A stretch of DNA of 24,948 bases, from positions 1 through 24,948 of the forward strand of contig JAEUHU010000009.1 in the NCBI GenBank assembly GCA_016793305.1, read 5' to 3'. The notes under the pieces are model-generated. The model made no database searches. It had not been told where the DNA came from and saw only the letters and a program-made list of their open reading frames with translations. The position numbers and the translations under genes are program-made. Positions 1 through 6,997 of the stretch are shown here, in pieces (position 1 is the stretch's first letter; each line of letters begins with the position of its first letter). Source of the DNA: Planctomycetota bacterium (GTDB lineage Bacteria > Planctomycetota > UBA1135 > UBA2386).

Positions 1-171
1 CTGCAGCGCCTGGTTGCCCGCGTCCCAGTAGAGGAACGTGAAGCCGAGCACCGCCTGCAGCAGCAGCCCCGTGCCGACCAGACGCCACGAGATCGCCTTG
101 CGGTTCTTGGAGAAGGCGAAGCAGATCGCGAGCATCACCGCGATTCCGCACAGCGAGACGAGGCGCAGCAT
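1..171 (-). CDS. NupC/CNT-family concentrative nucleoside transporter, N-terminal fragment
   Basis: Partial gene: only the first 57 codons are inside the window, and the frame stays open through base 1. The protein starts MLRLVSLCGIAVMLAICFAF, a hydrophobic first segment. It continues with SKNRKAISWRLV (residues 21-32) and a second hydrophobic stretch, GTGLLLQAVLGFTFLYWD. The opening helix, a short basic loop of the type S-x-N-R-x-x-I-S-W-R, then a second helix is what I know from the N terminus of sodium- or proton-coupled nucleoside transporters (CNT/NupC family), which import nucleosides across the inner membrane. The ATG at 171-169 is the only sensible start. The gene diverges from fdhD across about 208 bp. 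The family call rests on a short segment, so another small multi-helix membrane protein cannot be excluded. Confidence 0.6.
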   Translation of the reverse strand, partial: MLRLVSLCGIAVMLAICFAFSKNRKAISWRLVGTGLLLQAVLGFTFLYWDAGNQALQ

Positions 172-379
172 GGCGGCGGCAAGGGTTACGGGCCGAGGCC
201 CACAGGGGCAAGGCACAACTCCAGCCCCATCGCCGATCGGGTGCAGGCATCTGCCCGCAGCGACGGGCGCGCGGCTCGGCTCGCGGCGGATGTCGATCGC
301 CGGTCGGCCGTCGAGAACCTACTCCGCCGAGGCCGACCTCCCACTACCATCCGCGCCGCGCGATCCGCCGCACAGCCGC

Positions 380-1195
380 ATGCACCAAGCGACTCCCGTT
401 CCCCCCGAGGGCGCTGCCGTCCGCCAACTCGCCGACGGCCGCCCGGACCTGCTGGTGCGCGAGGAACCGCTGCTGCTCGACGTGCACGGCCAGACGCTGG
501 TGACGATGCGCACCCCGGGCGCCGACGAGGACCTGGCGCTGGGCTTCCTGCTCGGCGAAGGGTTGATCACGAGCGCCGCCGAAGTCACCGGCATGCAGTT
601 CACGCCGGGCGAACCCGAACGGCGCACCGCCGACACGCTGGCGATCACGCTGCAGGGCGCCCCGAGTGCGCTGTTGCGGCAACGCCTCGCGCGCACCCAC
701 GAGATCCGCAGTTCGTGCGGCGTCTGCGGCCTCGCCGACGTCGCGACGATGCTCGACGACCTGCCGCCGCTGCTGCCCGGCGTGCCGCGCGTGCCGGCAG
801 CGCGGATCGGCACGCTGCTGACGCGCCTCGCCGAGCGACAGGAACTGTTCTCGCTGACCGGCGGCTGCCACGGTGCCTTGCTGGCGCCGGCCGACGGCTC
901 TGGCCCGCTGTTCGCCGCCGAGGACGTCGGCCGCCACAACGCGCTCGACAAGGCGATCGGTGCGGCCTCACGCGCCGGGGTCGACTTCTCGCGTACGGTC
1001 GCGGTGCTGTCGGGCCGTGCTGGCTACGACCTGGTCGTGAAGTGCCTGCGCCTCTGCATCCCGGTGATCGCCTCGGTGTCGGCACCGAGTGCGCTCGCCT
1101 TCGACCTCTGCCACGCCGCCGGCGCCACGCTGCTCGGCTTCGTGCGCGGCGACCGCCACCAGGTCTACTGCGGGCAGGAACGGCTGCTCCCGTAG
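380..1195 (+). CDS. fdhD: FdhD, sulfurtransferase needed for formate dehydrogenase activity
   Basis: 271 aa, normal length for FdhD. FdhD passes sulfur from a cysteine desulfurase to the molybdenum/tungsten-bisPGD cofactor before it is inserted into formate dehydrogenase-type enzymes; it acts in the cytoplasm. Visible landmarks are the N-terminal region EEPLLLDVHGQTLVTMRTPG, the segment DLALGFLLGEGLI, and the loop RSSCGVCG with Cys113 and Cys116, the pair expected to carry the persulfide. GCHGALL, EDVGRHNALDKAIG and the C-terminal SGRAGYDLV / VSAPSALAFDL / GFVRGDRHQVYCG blocks are also present. The frame is open upstream to base 38, but homology begins just after the ATG at 380, so I chose that. 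I see no clear ribosome binding site. No formate dehydrogenase or molybdopterin gene is in the window, so the client enzyme must be encoded elsewhere. It converges on the next gene across 72 bp. Confidence 0.95.
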   Translation: MHQATPVPPEGAAVRQLADGRPDLLVREEPLLLDVHGQTLVTMRTPGADEDLALGFLLGEGLITSAAEVTGMQFTPGEPERRTADTLAITLQGAPSALLRQRLARTHEIRSSCGVCGLADVATMLDDLPPLLPGVPRVPAARIGTLLTRLAERQELFSLTGGCHGALLAPADGSGPLFAAEDVGRHNALDKAIGAASRAGVDFSRTVAVLSGRAGYDLVVKCLRLCIPVIASVSAPSALAFDLCHAAGATLLGFVRGDRHQVYCGQERLLP

Positions 1196-1267
1196 CCGTT
1201 CGCTCGCTCCAGCTGCACCGACGACCACCGCCCGGGGCCGTAGGCACGCACCGACACCAACCGCTCG

Positions 1268-1825
1268 TCAGTCGACGACCGTCGCCGTCGCCCGCAGCAG
1301 CGCCGCCAGATGCGCCTGCAGCGTCGCTTCGATCACGTGCTCGGCCTTCGCGTGCGGCAGCAGGTTGTCGGCCGCTTCGTCGAACACGCACGCCGTCAGC
1401 GCCCCACGCACGAACTCCACCAACCGACGCCCAGCGCGCTGCACACCCGTCGGCACGAGCCCAGCCGCGCACAGCGTCGGCAGCCACTGACCGGTGACTG
1501 CCTGCAGCGTCGCGGTGTCGGTCGCCCCGGCGAGGATCGCCACCAGCCACGAACGCGCAGCGCGGCGGCGGCGGTTCAGCACCGACAGCTGGATCGGCTG
1601 CGGGTTGCCGCGTTCGAGCGCGCGGCGGTTCTGCAGCGCGATCGTGTAGTCGACCAGCGAACGCACCAGCTGCGGGATCTGCTCGCTGGCGATGCGGTCG
1701 AGCCGGGCGCGCACGGCGGGCTCGATCGAGAGCGGCGTCGCGGGTGCGGGATCGAGGAACAGGAACGGTCGCACCTCGCGAACGGTCGTCGCCGCGGGGG
1801 CCGTCGGGGAAGTCGACTTCGTCAT
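1268..1825 (-). CDS. Hypothetical alpha-helical protein, 185 aa
   Basis: I do not recognise this protein with confidence. It has no signal peptide or membrane segment. It is rich in Ala, Leu and Arg and is predicted by eye to be all-helical. A short Pro/Ala/Thr-rich N terminus (residues 1-35) is followed by a helical body. That body contains LVRSLVDYTIALQNRRAL, ARSWLVAILAGATDTATLQAV and GRRLVEFVRGALTACVFDEA. The pattern of a helix pair around a G-x-x-D turn faintly recalls globin-like or RsbR-N-type sensor domains, but this is a weak impression and I would not annotate it so. It lies 33 bp downstream of pabC on the same strand and may be the last gene of that operon. The ATG at 1825 gives the longest plausible protein. 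GC bias matches its neighbours, so it looks like a real gene. Confidence 0.7.
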   Translation of the reverse strand: MTKSTSPTAPAATTVREVRPFLFLDPAPATPLSIEPAVRARLDRIASEQIPQLVRSLVDYTIALQNRRALERGNPQPIQLSVLNRRRRAARSWLVAILAGATDTATLQAVTGQWLPTLCAAGLVPTGVQRAGRRLVEFVRGALTACVFDEAADNLLPHAKAEHVIEATLQAHLAALLRATATVVD

Positions 1826-1858
1826 GCCGATGCCATCGGCACTCTGTGGCGAAGAACT

Positions 1859-2623
1859 TCAGCCGCCTGTCGACGAACGCCACAGCGCGCCGAGTTCGGA
1901 CTCGACCAGGGACGCGTTCGCCCGGGTCCCGACGAGGCAGGCCGGGCGCGGCCCGTGCACCGCGTTGCTGTGCGCAAGCGCCTCTGCCGCATGCAGATCG
2001 CCGAGGCCGACCGAGCGTTCGTGCACCGGCAGCCCGGTCGCCCGCGCGCGTGCGAGCAGCAGCCCGCGGGCGATGCCCGGCAAGACGCGCCCGTCGAGCG
2101 GCGGCGTCACCCAGCCGTCGGGCAAGCGCAGCCACAGGTTGCCGAGCGCAGCTTCCAGCACGTGGCCGTCGGCGCCGACCACCAGCCCATCGTCGGCGCC
2201 ACCGTCCTGCGCCTGCTGTCGCACGAGGTCGTAGAACGCACGCGGTTCCGCCTTCACGTCGCCGGGCGGCGCATCCGCCGGCCGCGCCACCACCGTCGGC
2301 AGCAGCTGCACGACCTTGGTCGGCGCGCGCGGCCGCGTCGTCAGCACCGTGTGCACCCCGCCGTGGCTCGGCAACAACACGAGCCGCAGCACCGCGTCCC
2401 CACGATCGTCCTGGCGCAGCAGCTCGCGGGCGGCCGCGTGCAGCGCCGCATCGGGGTGGAACGGCAGCCCGAGCCGCGTGGCCGTCGCCTGCAGGCGAGC
2501 CAGATGCAGGTCCCACAGTGGCAACTCGCCAGAGCACGCCCCCATCGTCTCGAACGGCGCCAGCGCCGTGCGCACCGGCAGCTTCTGCTCGCCGACGAAA
2601 TGGCCGTCGATCCAGGTACTCAT
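1859..2623 (-). CDS. pabC: Class IV aminotransferase, probable 4-amino-4-deoxychorismate lyase (PabC)
   Basis: 254 aa, usual size for fold-type IV PLP enzymes. PabC splits 4-amino-4-deoxychorismate into p-aminobenzoate and pyruvate for folate synthesis in the cytoplasm. The N terminus shows the family's W-I-D-G start and PVRTALAPFETMGA, followed by HLARLQATATRLGLP. Lys124 (in DVKAEPRAFYDLV) is in the position of the PLP Schiff-base lysine. Glu157 in VLEAALGNLWLR is the conserved PLP-ring-contacting glutamate, and LDGRVLPGIARGLLL is the usual C-terminal block. Sequence alone could also fit a branched-chain or D-amino-acid aminotransferase. The 4-bp ATGA overlap with pabB (2620-2623) decides for PabC. 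An AGGAG lies 7 nt before the ATG inside the pabB end. The last 35 or so residues are less conserved-looking. Confidence 0.87.
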   Translation of the reverse strand: MSTWIDGHFVGEQKLPVRTALAPFETMGACSGELPLWDLHLARLQATATRLGLPFHPDAALHAAARELLRQDDRGDAVLRLVLLPSHGGVHTVLTTRPRAPTKVVQLLPTVVARPADAPPGDVKAEPRAFYDLVRQQAQDGGADDGLVVGADGHVLEAALGNLWLRLPDGWVTPPLDGRVLPGIARGLLLARARATGLPVHERSVGLGDLHAAEALAHSNAVHGPRPACLVGTRANASLVESELGALWRSSTGG

Positions 2624-3939
2624 GCGTTCGCTCCTGGCGCGTCATCGTTGCCCTTGCGGGCGCTGTTCCCGAGGTCCTGGTCGCCGGCGTCGCCGCACCT
2701 CGCATCGTTCGGGAACGTGGCCTTGCACTGCAGCGCCTGTTCGAGCCCGGCCATCTTCGCCAGCGTCTCGCGCCACTCGGCGTGCGGATCGCTGAGCGCC
2801 GTGACGCCGCCGCCGGCGTTGCCGCGCAGACGACCATCCCGATGCACCAGCGTGCGGATCGCGATGTTCAGGTGCAGCGCGTCGCCGGGCCCGAACCAGC
2901 CGATCGCGCCGGTGTAGACGCCGCGGCGCGCCACCTCGAGCTGTTCGAGGATCTCGAGGCAGCGCAGCTTCGGACAGCCGGTGATCGAACCGCCGGGGAA
3001 CGTCGCGCGCAGCAGTTCGGCGTGGCTCGTGCCCGGCCGCAGCTCGGCCAGCACGGTCGCGAACAGGTGGTGCACGTGCGCGAACGACGCGTGCTCGGGG
3101 AACGGCCCGACCTGCACCGAGCCGGTCTGCGCCACCTTGCCGAGGTCGTTGCGCAGCAGATCGACGATCATCGCCAGCTCGGCCTGGTCCTTGTCACTGT
3201 GCACCAGTTCGCGCAGCAGCTGCGCGTCGCTCGCTTGGTCGTGGCCGCGCGGGCGCGTGCCCTTGATCGGCCGCGTGCGCACCGTGTCGCCCGAGCGCCA
3301 CAAGAACTCCTCCGGCGAACTGCTCAGCACCGCGGTGCCCTGTCCGTCCTCGACGTAGGCGGCGAACGGGGCTGGGCTCGAAGCGCACAACCGCCAGAAC
3401 AGCGCGCGTGGATCGCCGTGCCAGGTGGCGGTGAACGGCTGCGTCAGGTTCGCCTGGAAGATGTCGCCGGCGCGGATGTGCTCGACCACCGCGGCGACGC
3501 GCCGTTCGTAGGCACGCTGGCTCAGGTGGGCGTGCAACGAGCTGGCAGCGGTGACCGACGGGGCGTTCGCGGCGCGGGCCGGGGCGAACTCACGAACGGT
3601 CGCATAGGCGGCCACGTGCAGCACCGGCACCGGGAAGTCGTCGGCGAGGCGCTGTGGCCACGCCTCGACGTCGAGGCCGAGGTCGTAGCCGAGCCAGCCG
3701 ACCGTGCGCTGGGCGGCGTGCTGCCGCAGGAACGCGTCGAGCTGCGCGAAGGCGCCGGCGGTGGCACCGGCTGGCAACGTCAGCGTGGCGACCGGGTCGG
3801 TGCACAACCACGTGGCGCCGGCTCCGCCGCTGTGCAGTAGCGCCACCGGCTGGTCGCGGCGTGCTGCGAGCAACGCGGCGAACGGGGCCACCGCCGCCGA
3901 GCCGTCGGCGCTGCCGCCGGAGGCACCGCCGCCGGCCAT
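2620..3939 (-). CDS. pabB: Aminodeoxychorismate synthase component I (PabB)
   Basis: 439 aa chorismate-binding enzyme. PabB aminates chorismate at C4 to give 4-amino-4-deoxychorismate, using ammonia from the glutaminase subunit PabA, which is not in this window. Key blocks are HIRAGDIFQANLTQPF (about 154-169), SSSPEEFL, and RPIKGTRPRG (223-232) with Lys226. A lysine in this PIKGT motif is typical of PabB; TrpE/isochorismate synthases have a different residue there. DKDQAELAMIVDLLRNDLG, FPGGSITGCPKLRCLEIL and YTGAIGWFG complete the active site. The frame is open upstream to 4269, but the sequence there lies in another gene. The ATG at 3939 sits 2 bp after the enoyl-CoA hydratase stop codon, so translation is likely coupled. 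The C-terminal 35 residues (after about 400) are a charged tail unlike the family core. Confidence 0.93.
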   Translation of the reverse strand: MAGGGASGGSADGSAAVAPFAALLAARRDQPVALLHSGGAGATWLCTDPVATLTLPAGATAGAFAQLDAFLRQHAAQRTVGWLGYDLGLDVEAWPQRLADDFPVPVLHVAAYATVREFAPARAANAPSVTAASSLHAHLSQRAYERRVAAVVEHIRAGDIFQANLTQPFTATWHGDPRALFWRLCASSPAPFAAYVEDGQGTAVLSSSPEEFLWRSGDTVRTRPIKGTRPRGHDQASDAQLLRELVHSDKDQAELAMIVDLLRNDLGKVAQTGSVQVGPFPEHASFAHVHHLFATVLAELRPGTSHAELLRATFPGGSITGCPKLRCLEILEQLEVARRGVYTGAIGWFGPGDALHLNIAIRTLVHRDGRLRGNAGGGVTALSDPHAEWRETLAKMAGLEQALQCKATFPNDARCGDAGDQDLGNSARKGNDDAPGANA

Positions 3940-3941
3940 GC

Positions 3942-4739
3942 TCACGCGCGCAGCCAGGACGGCTTGCGCTTCTCGAGGAAGGCGGCCATGCCCTCCTTCA
4001 TCTCCGCGGTGCTGCTGATCGCGCCGAACAGGTCGGCTTCGAGCGAGAGCCCGTCCTGCATCGACAGGTGCACACCGCGCCGCACCGCCTGCTTCGCCAG
4101 CGCCAGTGCTTGCGGGCCGCGCGACACCATCTTCAGCGCGATCGCCTTCACCTGCGCCAGCAGCTCGCCGGGCTCGAACACGCCGTTGACCAGGCCCACG
4201 CGCATCGCCTCGTCGGCGGTCACCGGATCGCCGGTCAGGATCAGCTGCAGCGCCGTGCCGGTGCCGCACAAGCGCGCGAGGCGCTGCGTGCCGCCGTAGC
4301 CCGGGATGATGCCGAGCGACACTTCGGGCAGGCCGAGCTTCGCCGTCTTGGCCGCGAAACGCACGTCGCAGGCGAGCGCCATCTCGAGGCCGCCGCCGAG
4401 AGCGAAGCCGTTGATCGCGGCCAGCACCGGTTTCCGGTTGTTCTCGATGCGCAGCGTCAGCTGTTGCCCAGCGCGCGCGTTGTCGGCACCGTCGAGCACG
4501 CCCTGCTTCGCCAGCACCGAGATGTCGGCGCCGGCGATGAACGCCTTCTCGCCGGCCCCGGTCAGCACGATGGCGCCGCAGCTGGCGTCGCCGTCGAGGG
4601 CGGCGAACACGGCGTCGAGTTCGGCGATGGTCTGGCCGTCGAGCGCGTTCAGCTTGGCGGGCCGGTTGACGGTGACGATCGCGAGGTGACCCTCGCGGAC
4701 GAGCTGCACGTTCTGCAGCGACTGGAGATCGACGTTCAT
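3942..4739 (-). CDS. Enoyl-CoA hydratase/isomerase (crotonase family)
   Basis: 265 aa, full length for the family. It probably adds water across the 2,3 double bond of enoyl-CoA thioesters in fatty-acid or amino-acid breakdown. The oxyanion-hole segments KAFIAGADISVL (65-76) and AINGFALGGGLEMALACDVRFA (108-129) are intact. Glu119 (GGGLEM) and Glu139 (LGLPEV) occupy the two catalytic acid positions of true hydratases, followed by SLGIIPGYGGTQRL. This argues for hydratase activity; isomerase- or hydrolase-only relatives often lack one glutamate. It lies 43 bp after the cytosolic cyclophilin and 2 bp before pabB on the same strand, a packed but functionally mixed operon. A thiolase gene of the same strand lies at 7511-8689. 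The chain-length or pathway specificity cannot be read from the sequence. Confidence 0.93.
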   Translation of the reverse strand: MNVDLQSLQNVQLVREGHLAIVTVNRPAKLNALDGQTIAELDAVFAALDGDASCGAIVLTGAGEKAFIAGADISVLAKQGVLDGADNARAGQQLTLRIENNRKPVLAAINGFALGGGLEMALACDVRFAAKTAKLGLPEVSLGIIPGYGGTQRLARLCGTGTALQLILTGDPVTADEAMRVGLVNGVFEPGELLAQVKAIALKMVSRGPQALALAKQAVRRGVHLSMQDGLSLEADLFGAISSTAEMKEGMAAFLEKRKPSWLRA

Positions 4740-4782
4740 CGGAGGTTCGGCTCGGTGGTGCGGTTTCCGGGCGCAGCCGTCA

Positions 4783-5373
4783 TCACGCGTCGCGACCGGA
4801 GGAATCGGCGGTGGACTCGGGAGCGACCGGCTCGCGGTGCTGCCGCGGCCGCAGCTCGATCTTGTGGATCACGACACGTTCCTTCGGTTTGCTCCGTTCG
4901 CCGGTCGGGCCGAAGTCGCATTCGACGCTGCCGATCGCGTCCAACACGTCGAGGCCCTCCTCGAGCTTGCCGAACACCGTGTACTGACCGTCGAGGTGCC
5001 GCGCGTGGTCGGCGAGCACGACGAAGAACTGCGAGCCCGCCGAATTGACGTCCGGGCCACGCGCCATCGACAACACGCCGCGGTGGTGCGGCAGGTCGCT
5101 GAACTCGGCCGGCACGGTGTGGCCCGGCCCGCCGGTGCCCGGGATCCCTGTGGCACCTTGGCGGCTGTGCGGACAGCCGACCTGCACCATGAAGTTGCGA
5201 ACGATGCGGTGGAAGGCCACCCCGTCGTAGAACCCCTGCTGGGCCAGCAGCAGGAAGTTGCGCACGTGCCGCGGCGCCTGCTCCGGAACGAAGGTCGCCA
5301 CCATCGTGCCCTTGCTGGTGACGATCGCTGCTTCGACGGTCGCGTAGTCGGTCTGGTCGAGGTCGATGGCCAT
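4783..5373 (-). CDS. Cyclophilin-type peptidyl-prolyl cis-trans isomerase, cytosolic
   Basis: 196 aa. Cyclophilins speed up cis-trans isomerisation of X-Pro bonds and help protein folding. The core covers about residues 13-170: ATFVPEQAPRHVRNFLLLAQQGFYDGVAFHRIVRNFMVQVGCP holds the F-H-R-x4-F-M-x-Q-x-G-x-P signature, with R, F, M and Q of the active site. VNSAGSQFFVVLAD is the second active-site block and LDGQYTVFGKLEEGLDVLD the third. The usual cyclosporin-contacting Trp is Gln here (LDGQY), as in many bacterial members. There is no signal peptide, so the protein should stay in the cytoplasm. The last 30 residues are a charged, probably disordered tail. The next gene upstream on the same strand is a second, exported cyclophilin, 120 bp away. 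Confidence 0.94.
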   Translation of the reverse strand: MAIDLDQTDYATVEAAIVTSKGTMVATFVPEQAPRHVRNFLLLAQQGFYDGVAFHRIVRNFMVQVGCPHSRQGATGIPGTGGPGHTVPAEFSDLPHHRGVLSMARGPDVNSAGSQFFVVLADHARHLDGQYTVFGKLEEGLDVLDAIGSVECDFGPTGERSKPKERVVIHKIELRPRQHREPVAPESTADSSGRDA

Positions 5374-5459
5374 GCGCGGGATCCTGCCGGAAACGGGCCG
5401 CCGGCGCGAGCGCGCGCCGATCAGTTCTTCAGGCCCCGCGGGCTCCTCCGCAGCGTCTG

Positions 5460-5478
5460 GGCCATCGGGCCCATGGCC
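5460..5478 (-). other. Small inverted repeat downstream of the exported cyclophilin gene
   Basis: GGCCAT and ATGGCC flank a 7-base GC-rich spacer, giving a 6-bp stem about 15 bp beyond the stop codon of the 5494-6441 gene. No T-run follows in the transcript direction. It could weakly terminate or stabilise that mRNA, but in DNA this GC-rich such repeats also arise by chance. Confidence 0.2.
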
Positions 5479-5493
5479 GAGCGGCCTGCCCGT

Positions 5494-6441
5494 TCACTTC
5501 TGCAGGACCGGCAGCACCACGGCCTGGTGGATCACCACCGGCTGCAGCGGCAACGACTTCTGCGGGCCGCCGGTCGGCACCGTGGCGATGCGATCCAGGG
5601 TGTCGACGCCGAGCGCCAGGTTGCCGAACACCGTGTAGCCACCGTCGAGCTGCGGCGCGTCCTTGTGGCAGATGTAGAAGCCCGAGCTGGCGGAGTTGTA
5701 GTCGTTGCCGCGCCGCGCCGCGGCCAGCGCCCCGCGCAGGTGCCGCAGGTCGTTGAATTCCGCCGGCAGCGTATAGCCGGGCCCGCCGGTGCCCCACTCG
5801 GCCTGGCGGTTGTCGTCCTTGGTCAGTGGACAGCCACCCTGGATCATGAAGTCGCTGATCACGCGGTGGAACTTGGTGCCGTCGTAGAAGCCTTGCAGGC
5901 TCAGCTTGACGAAGCTGTCGACGTGCTTCGGCGCCTTGTCGGGCCGGAACGACAACAGCAGTTCGCCGTAATCGGTGACCAGCACGACCTGGGTCTTGGC
6001 GAGGTCGAGCTTCGCGAAGTCGACGCGGCTCGGATCGGGGGCGATCCGGAACGTGCAGTTGGCCCCCGGCAGGCCGTCCCAGGCGAGCGACACGGTCGCC
6101 ACTTCCTTGATCTCGACGTTGGTGAGGAAGTTCGCCGCCGGGAACGACAGCACCCGGTCGATGCGCGTGTCGGCGAGCAGCGTGACCGGCTCGCCCTTGC
6201 CCGGCCGGCGCACCGCGGGTCCGTCCAGGTCGTCGATCTTGACCAGAAGCTGCACGCCGTTGACCAGGTCGGCGGGCACCACCGCGTCGAGGTCGGCGCG
6301 GATCACCATGCGAACCTCGACCGTGCCGTTCGCCGTCACCAGCGAACGGGGGAACAGGTCGACGCGCACGCCGGGGATCTGGGCCGCAGCGGTGGCGAGG
6401 GCGAAGCAGAGGGCGACGGCGGTGGCGATCGATCGAGGCAT
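5494..6441 (-). CDS. Exported cyclophilin-type peptidyl-prolyl isomerase with an extra N-terminal domain
   Basis: 315 aa. Residues 1-20 (MPRSIATAVALCFALATAAA, then QIPGVRVD) form a Sec signal peptide with likely cleavage after AAA, so the protein acts in the periplasm or outside. Residues of about 22-145 form a beta-rich region (VEVRMVIRADLDAVVP, LLVKIDDLDGPAV, TVSLAWDGLPG) that I do not recognise; it resembles an Ig-like or accessory domain. The cyclophilin domain fills about 150-310: FVKLSLQGFYDGTKFHRVISDFMIQGGCP is the signature, and LDGGYTVFGNLALGVDTLDRI the C-terminal block. The second active-site block reads NSASSGFYICH where G-S-Q-F-F is usual: Gln is replaced by Gly, so activity may be lowered. 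The frame is open further upstream, but the signal peptide fixes the ATG at 6441. A candidate promoter lies upstream. Confidence 0.92.
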   Translation of the reverse strand: MPRSIATAVALCFALATAAAQIPGVRVDLFPRSLVTANGTVEVRMVIRADLDAVVPADLVNGVQLLVKIDDLDGPAVRRPGKGEPVTLLADTRIDRVLSFPAANFLTNVEIKEVATVSLAWDGLPGANCTFRIAPDPSRVDFAKLDLAKTQVVLVTDYGELLLSFRPDKAPKHVDSFVKLSLQGFYDGTKFHRVISDFMIQGGCPLTKDDNRQAEWGTGGPGYTLPAEFNDLRHLRGALAAARRGNDYNSASSGFYICHKDAPQLDGGYTVFGNLALGVDTLDRIATVPTGGPQKSLPLQPVVIHQAVVLPVLQK

Positions 6442-6467
6442 GGCGGCGAGTGGCTCCGGAACGAGCC

Positions 6468-6494
6468 GTAATATCCCGTCCGCCGCGAAGGCAA
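6468..6494 (-). promoter_or_regulatory. Candidate promoter for the exported cyclophilin gene
   Basis: Read on the minus strand, TTGCCT (6494-6489) and TATTAC (6473-6468) are spaced by 15 bp and lie about 26 bp before the ATG at 6441. GATATTAC is an AT-rich island in a very GC-rich spacer, which makes it stand out. The spacing is short for a sigma-70 promoter, so this is only a candidate. Confidence 0.3.
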
Positions 6495-6550
6495 CAGCAT
6501 GGCGTAGCCAGGTCGTCCCAGCGCCGCCGGTGACAGGTCCCGCCGACCGC

Positions 6551-6997
6551 CTACTGCGCCGACCAGGCGCTCGGCCGAGCCCGCCCCGGCAGCAGGTCGC
6601 CGAGCGTGCCGGTCCGCCACTGCTGCAGCCGCAGCTCGGCGTCGAACCACAGCACACAGCCGGGCAGCTCGGTGTCGCCGAGGTCGAACGACACGCTGCC
6701 GGACACTTCCTTCGTGCCGCCGGAGACGTCGATGCCGAAGCCGGCGACGTCGCGCCAGACCCACAGCAGCGCCATGCCGGAGCGGCCGTCCGCCTCGACC
6801 GCGTACTCGAACACGCGGTGTGGCGCGCCGAGGCGCTGCAGGCAGTCCCCGAGCGAGTCGCGGCCCGGCTGCAACTGCTGTAGCCATTCCGGCCGCAGCG
6901 GCTCGTCGACGGTGGCCCGGTTGTAGGAGCCCTGCACGCAGCCGGCGGCGGTCACTGCGAGCAGCAGCTCCAGTCCCTTCGCCGCGGCCTGCTTCAC
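6551..6997 (-). CDS. Small BamE/SmpA-like lipoprotein, paralogue of its upstream neighbour
   Basis: 148 aa, starting with GTG at 6997. The N terminus (MKQAAAKGLELLLAVTAAGCVQG) is a short signal peptide ending in a lipobox, AAGC, so Cys20 is probably lipidated. The following segment DEPLRPEWLQQLQPGRDSLGDCLQRLGAPHRVFEY matches the neighbour's NEPLDAELIRSLQPGKTTAREVVERLGAPTEVVQL. The pattern L-x-P-G-x(6)-V-x-x-x-L-G-x-P is that of BamE/SmpA/OmlA-like small envelope domains, though the remainder is too divergent to assign a role. The gene's GTG overlaps the TGA of the upstream gene (GTGA, 6994-6997), so the two are translationally coupled. An ATG-started longer reading would overlap that gene heavily, so I rejected it. 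Likely an outer-membrane or periplasmic protein of unknown function. Confidence 0.75.
   Translation of the reverse strand: MKQAAAKGLELLLAVTAAGCVQGSYNRATVDEPLRPEWLQQLQPGRDSLGDCLQRLGAPHRVFEYAVEADGRSGMALLWVWRDVAGFGIDVSGGTKEVSGSVSFDLGDTELPGCVLWFDAELRLQQWRTGTLGDLLPGRARPSAWSAQ

Noticed and set aside
38..379. Upstream extension of fdhD
   Set aside because: It overlaps the start of the nucleoside-transporter gene and has no FdhD-like sequence.
1310..2917. A 535-codon plus-strand frame over the hypothetical gene and pabC
   Set aside because: It is antisense to pabC and pabB, rich in Arg/Gln/His, and without domains.
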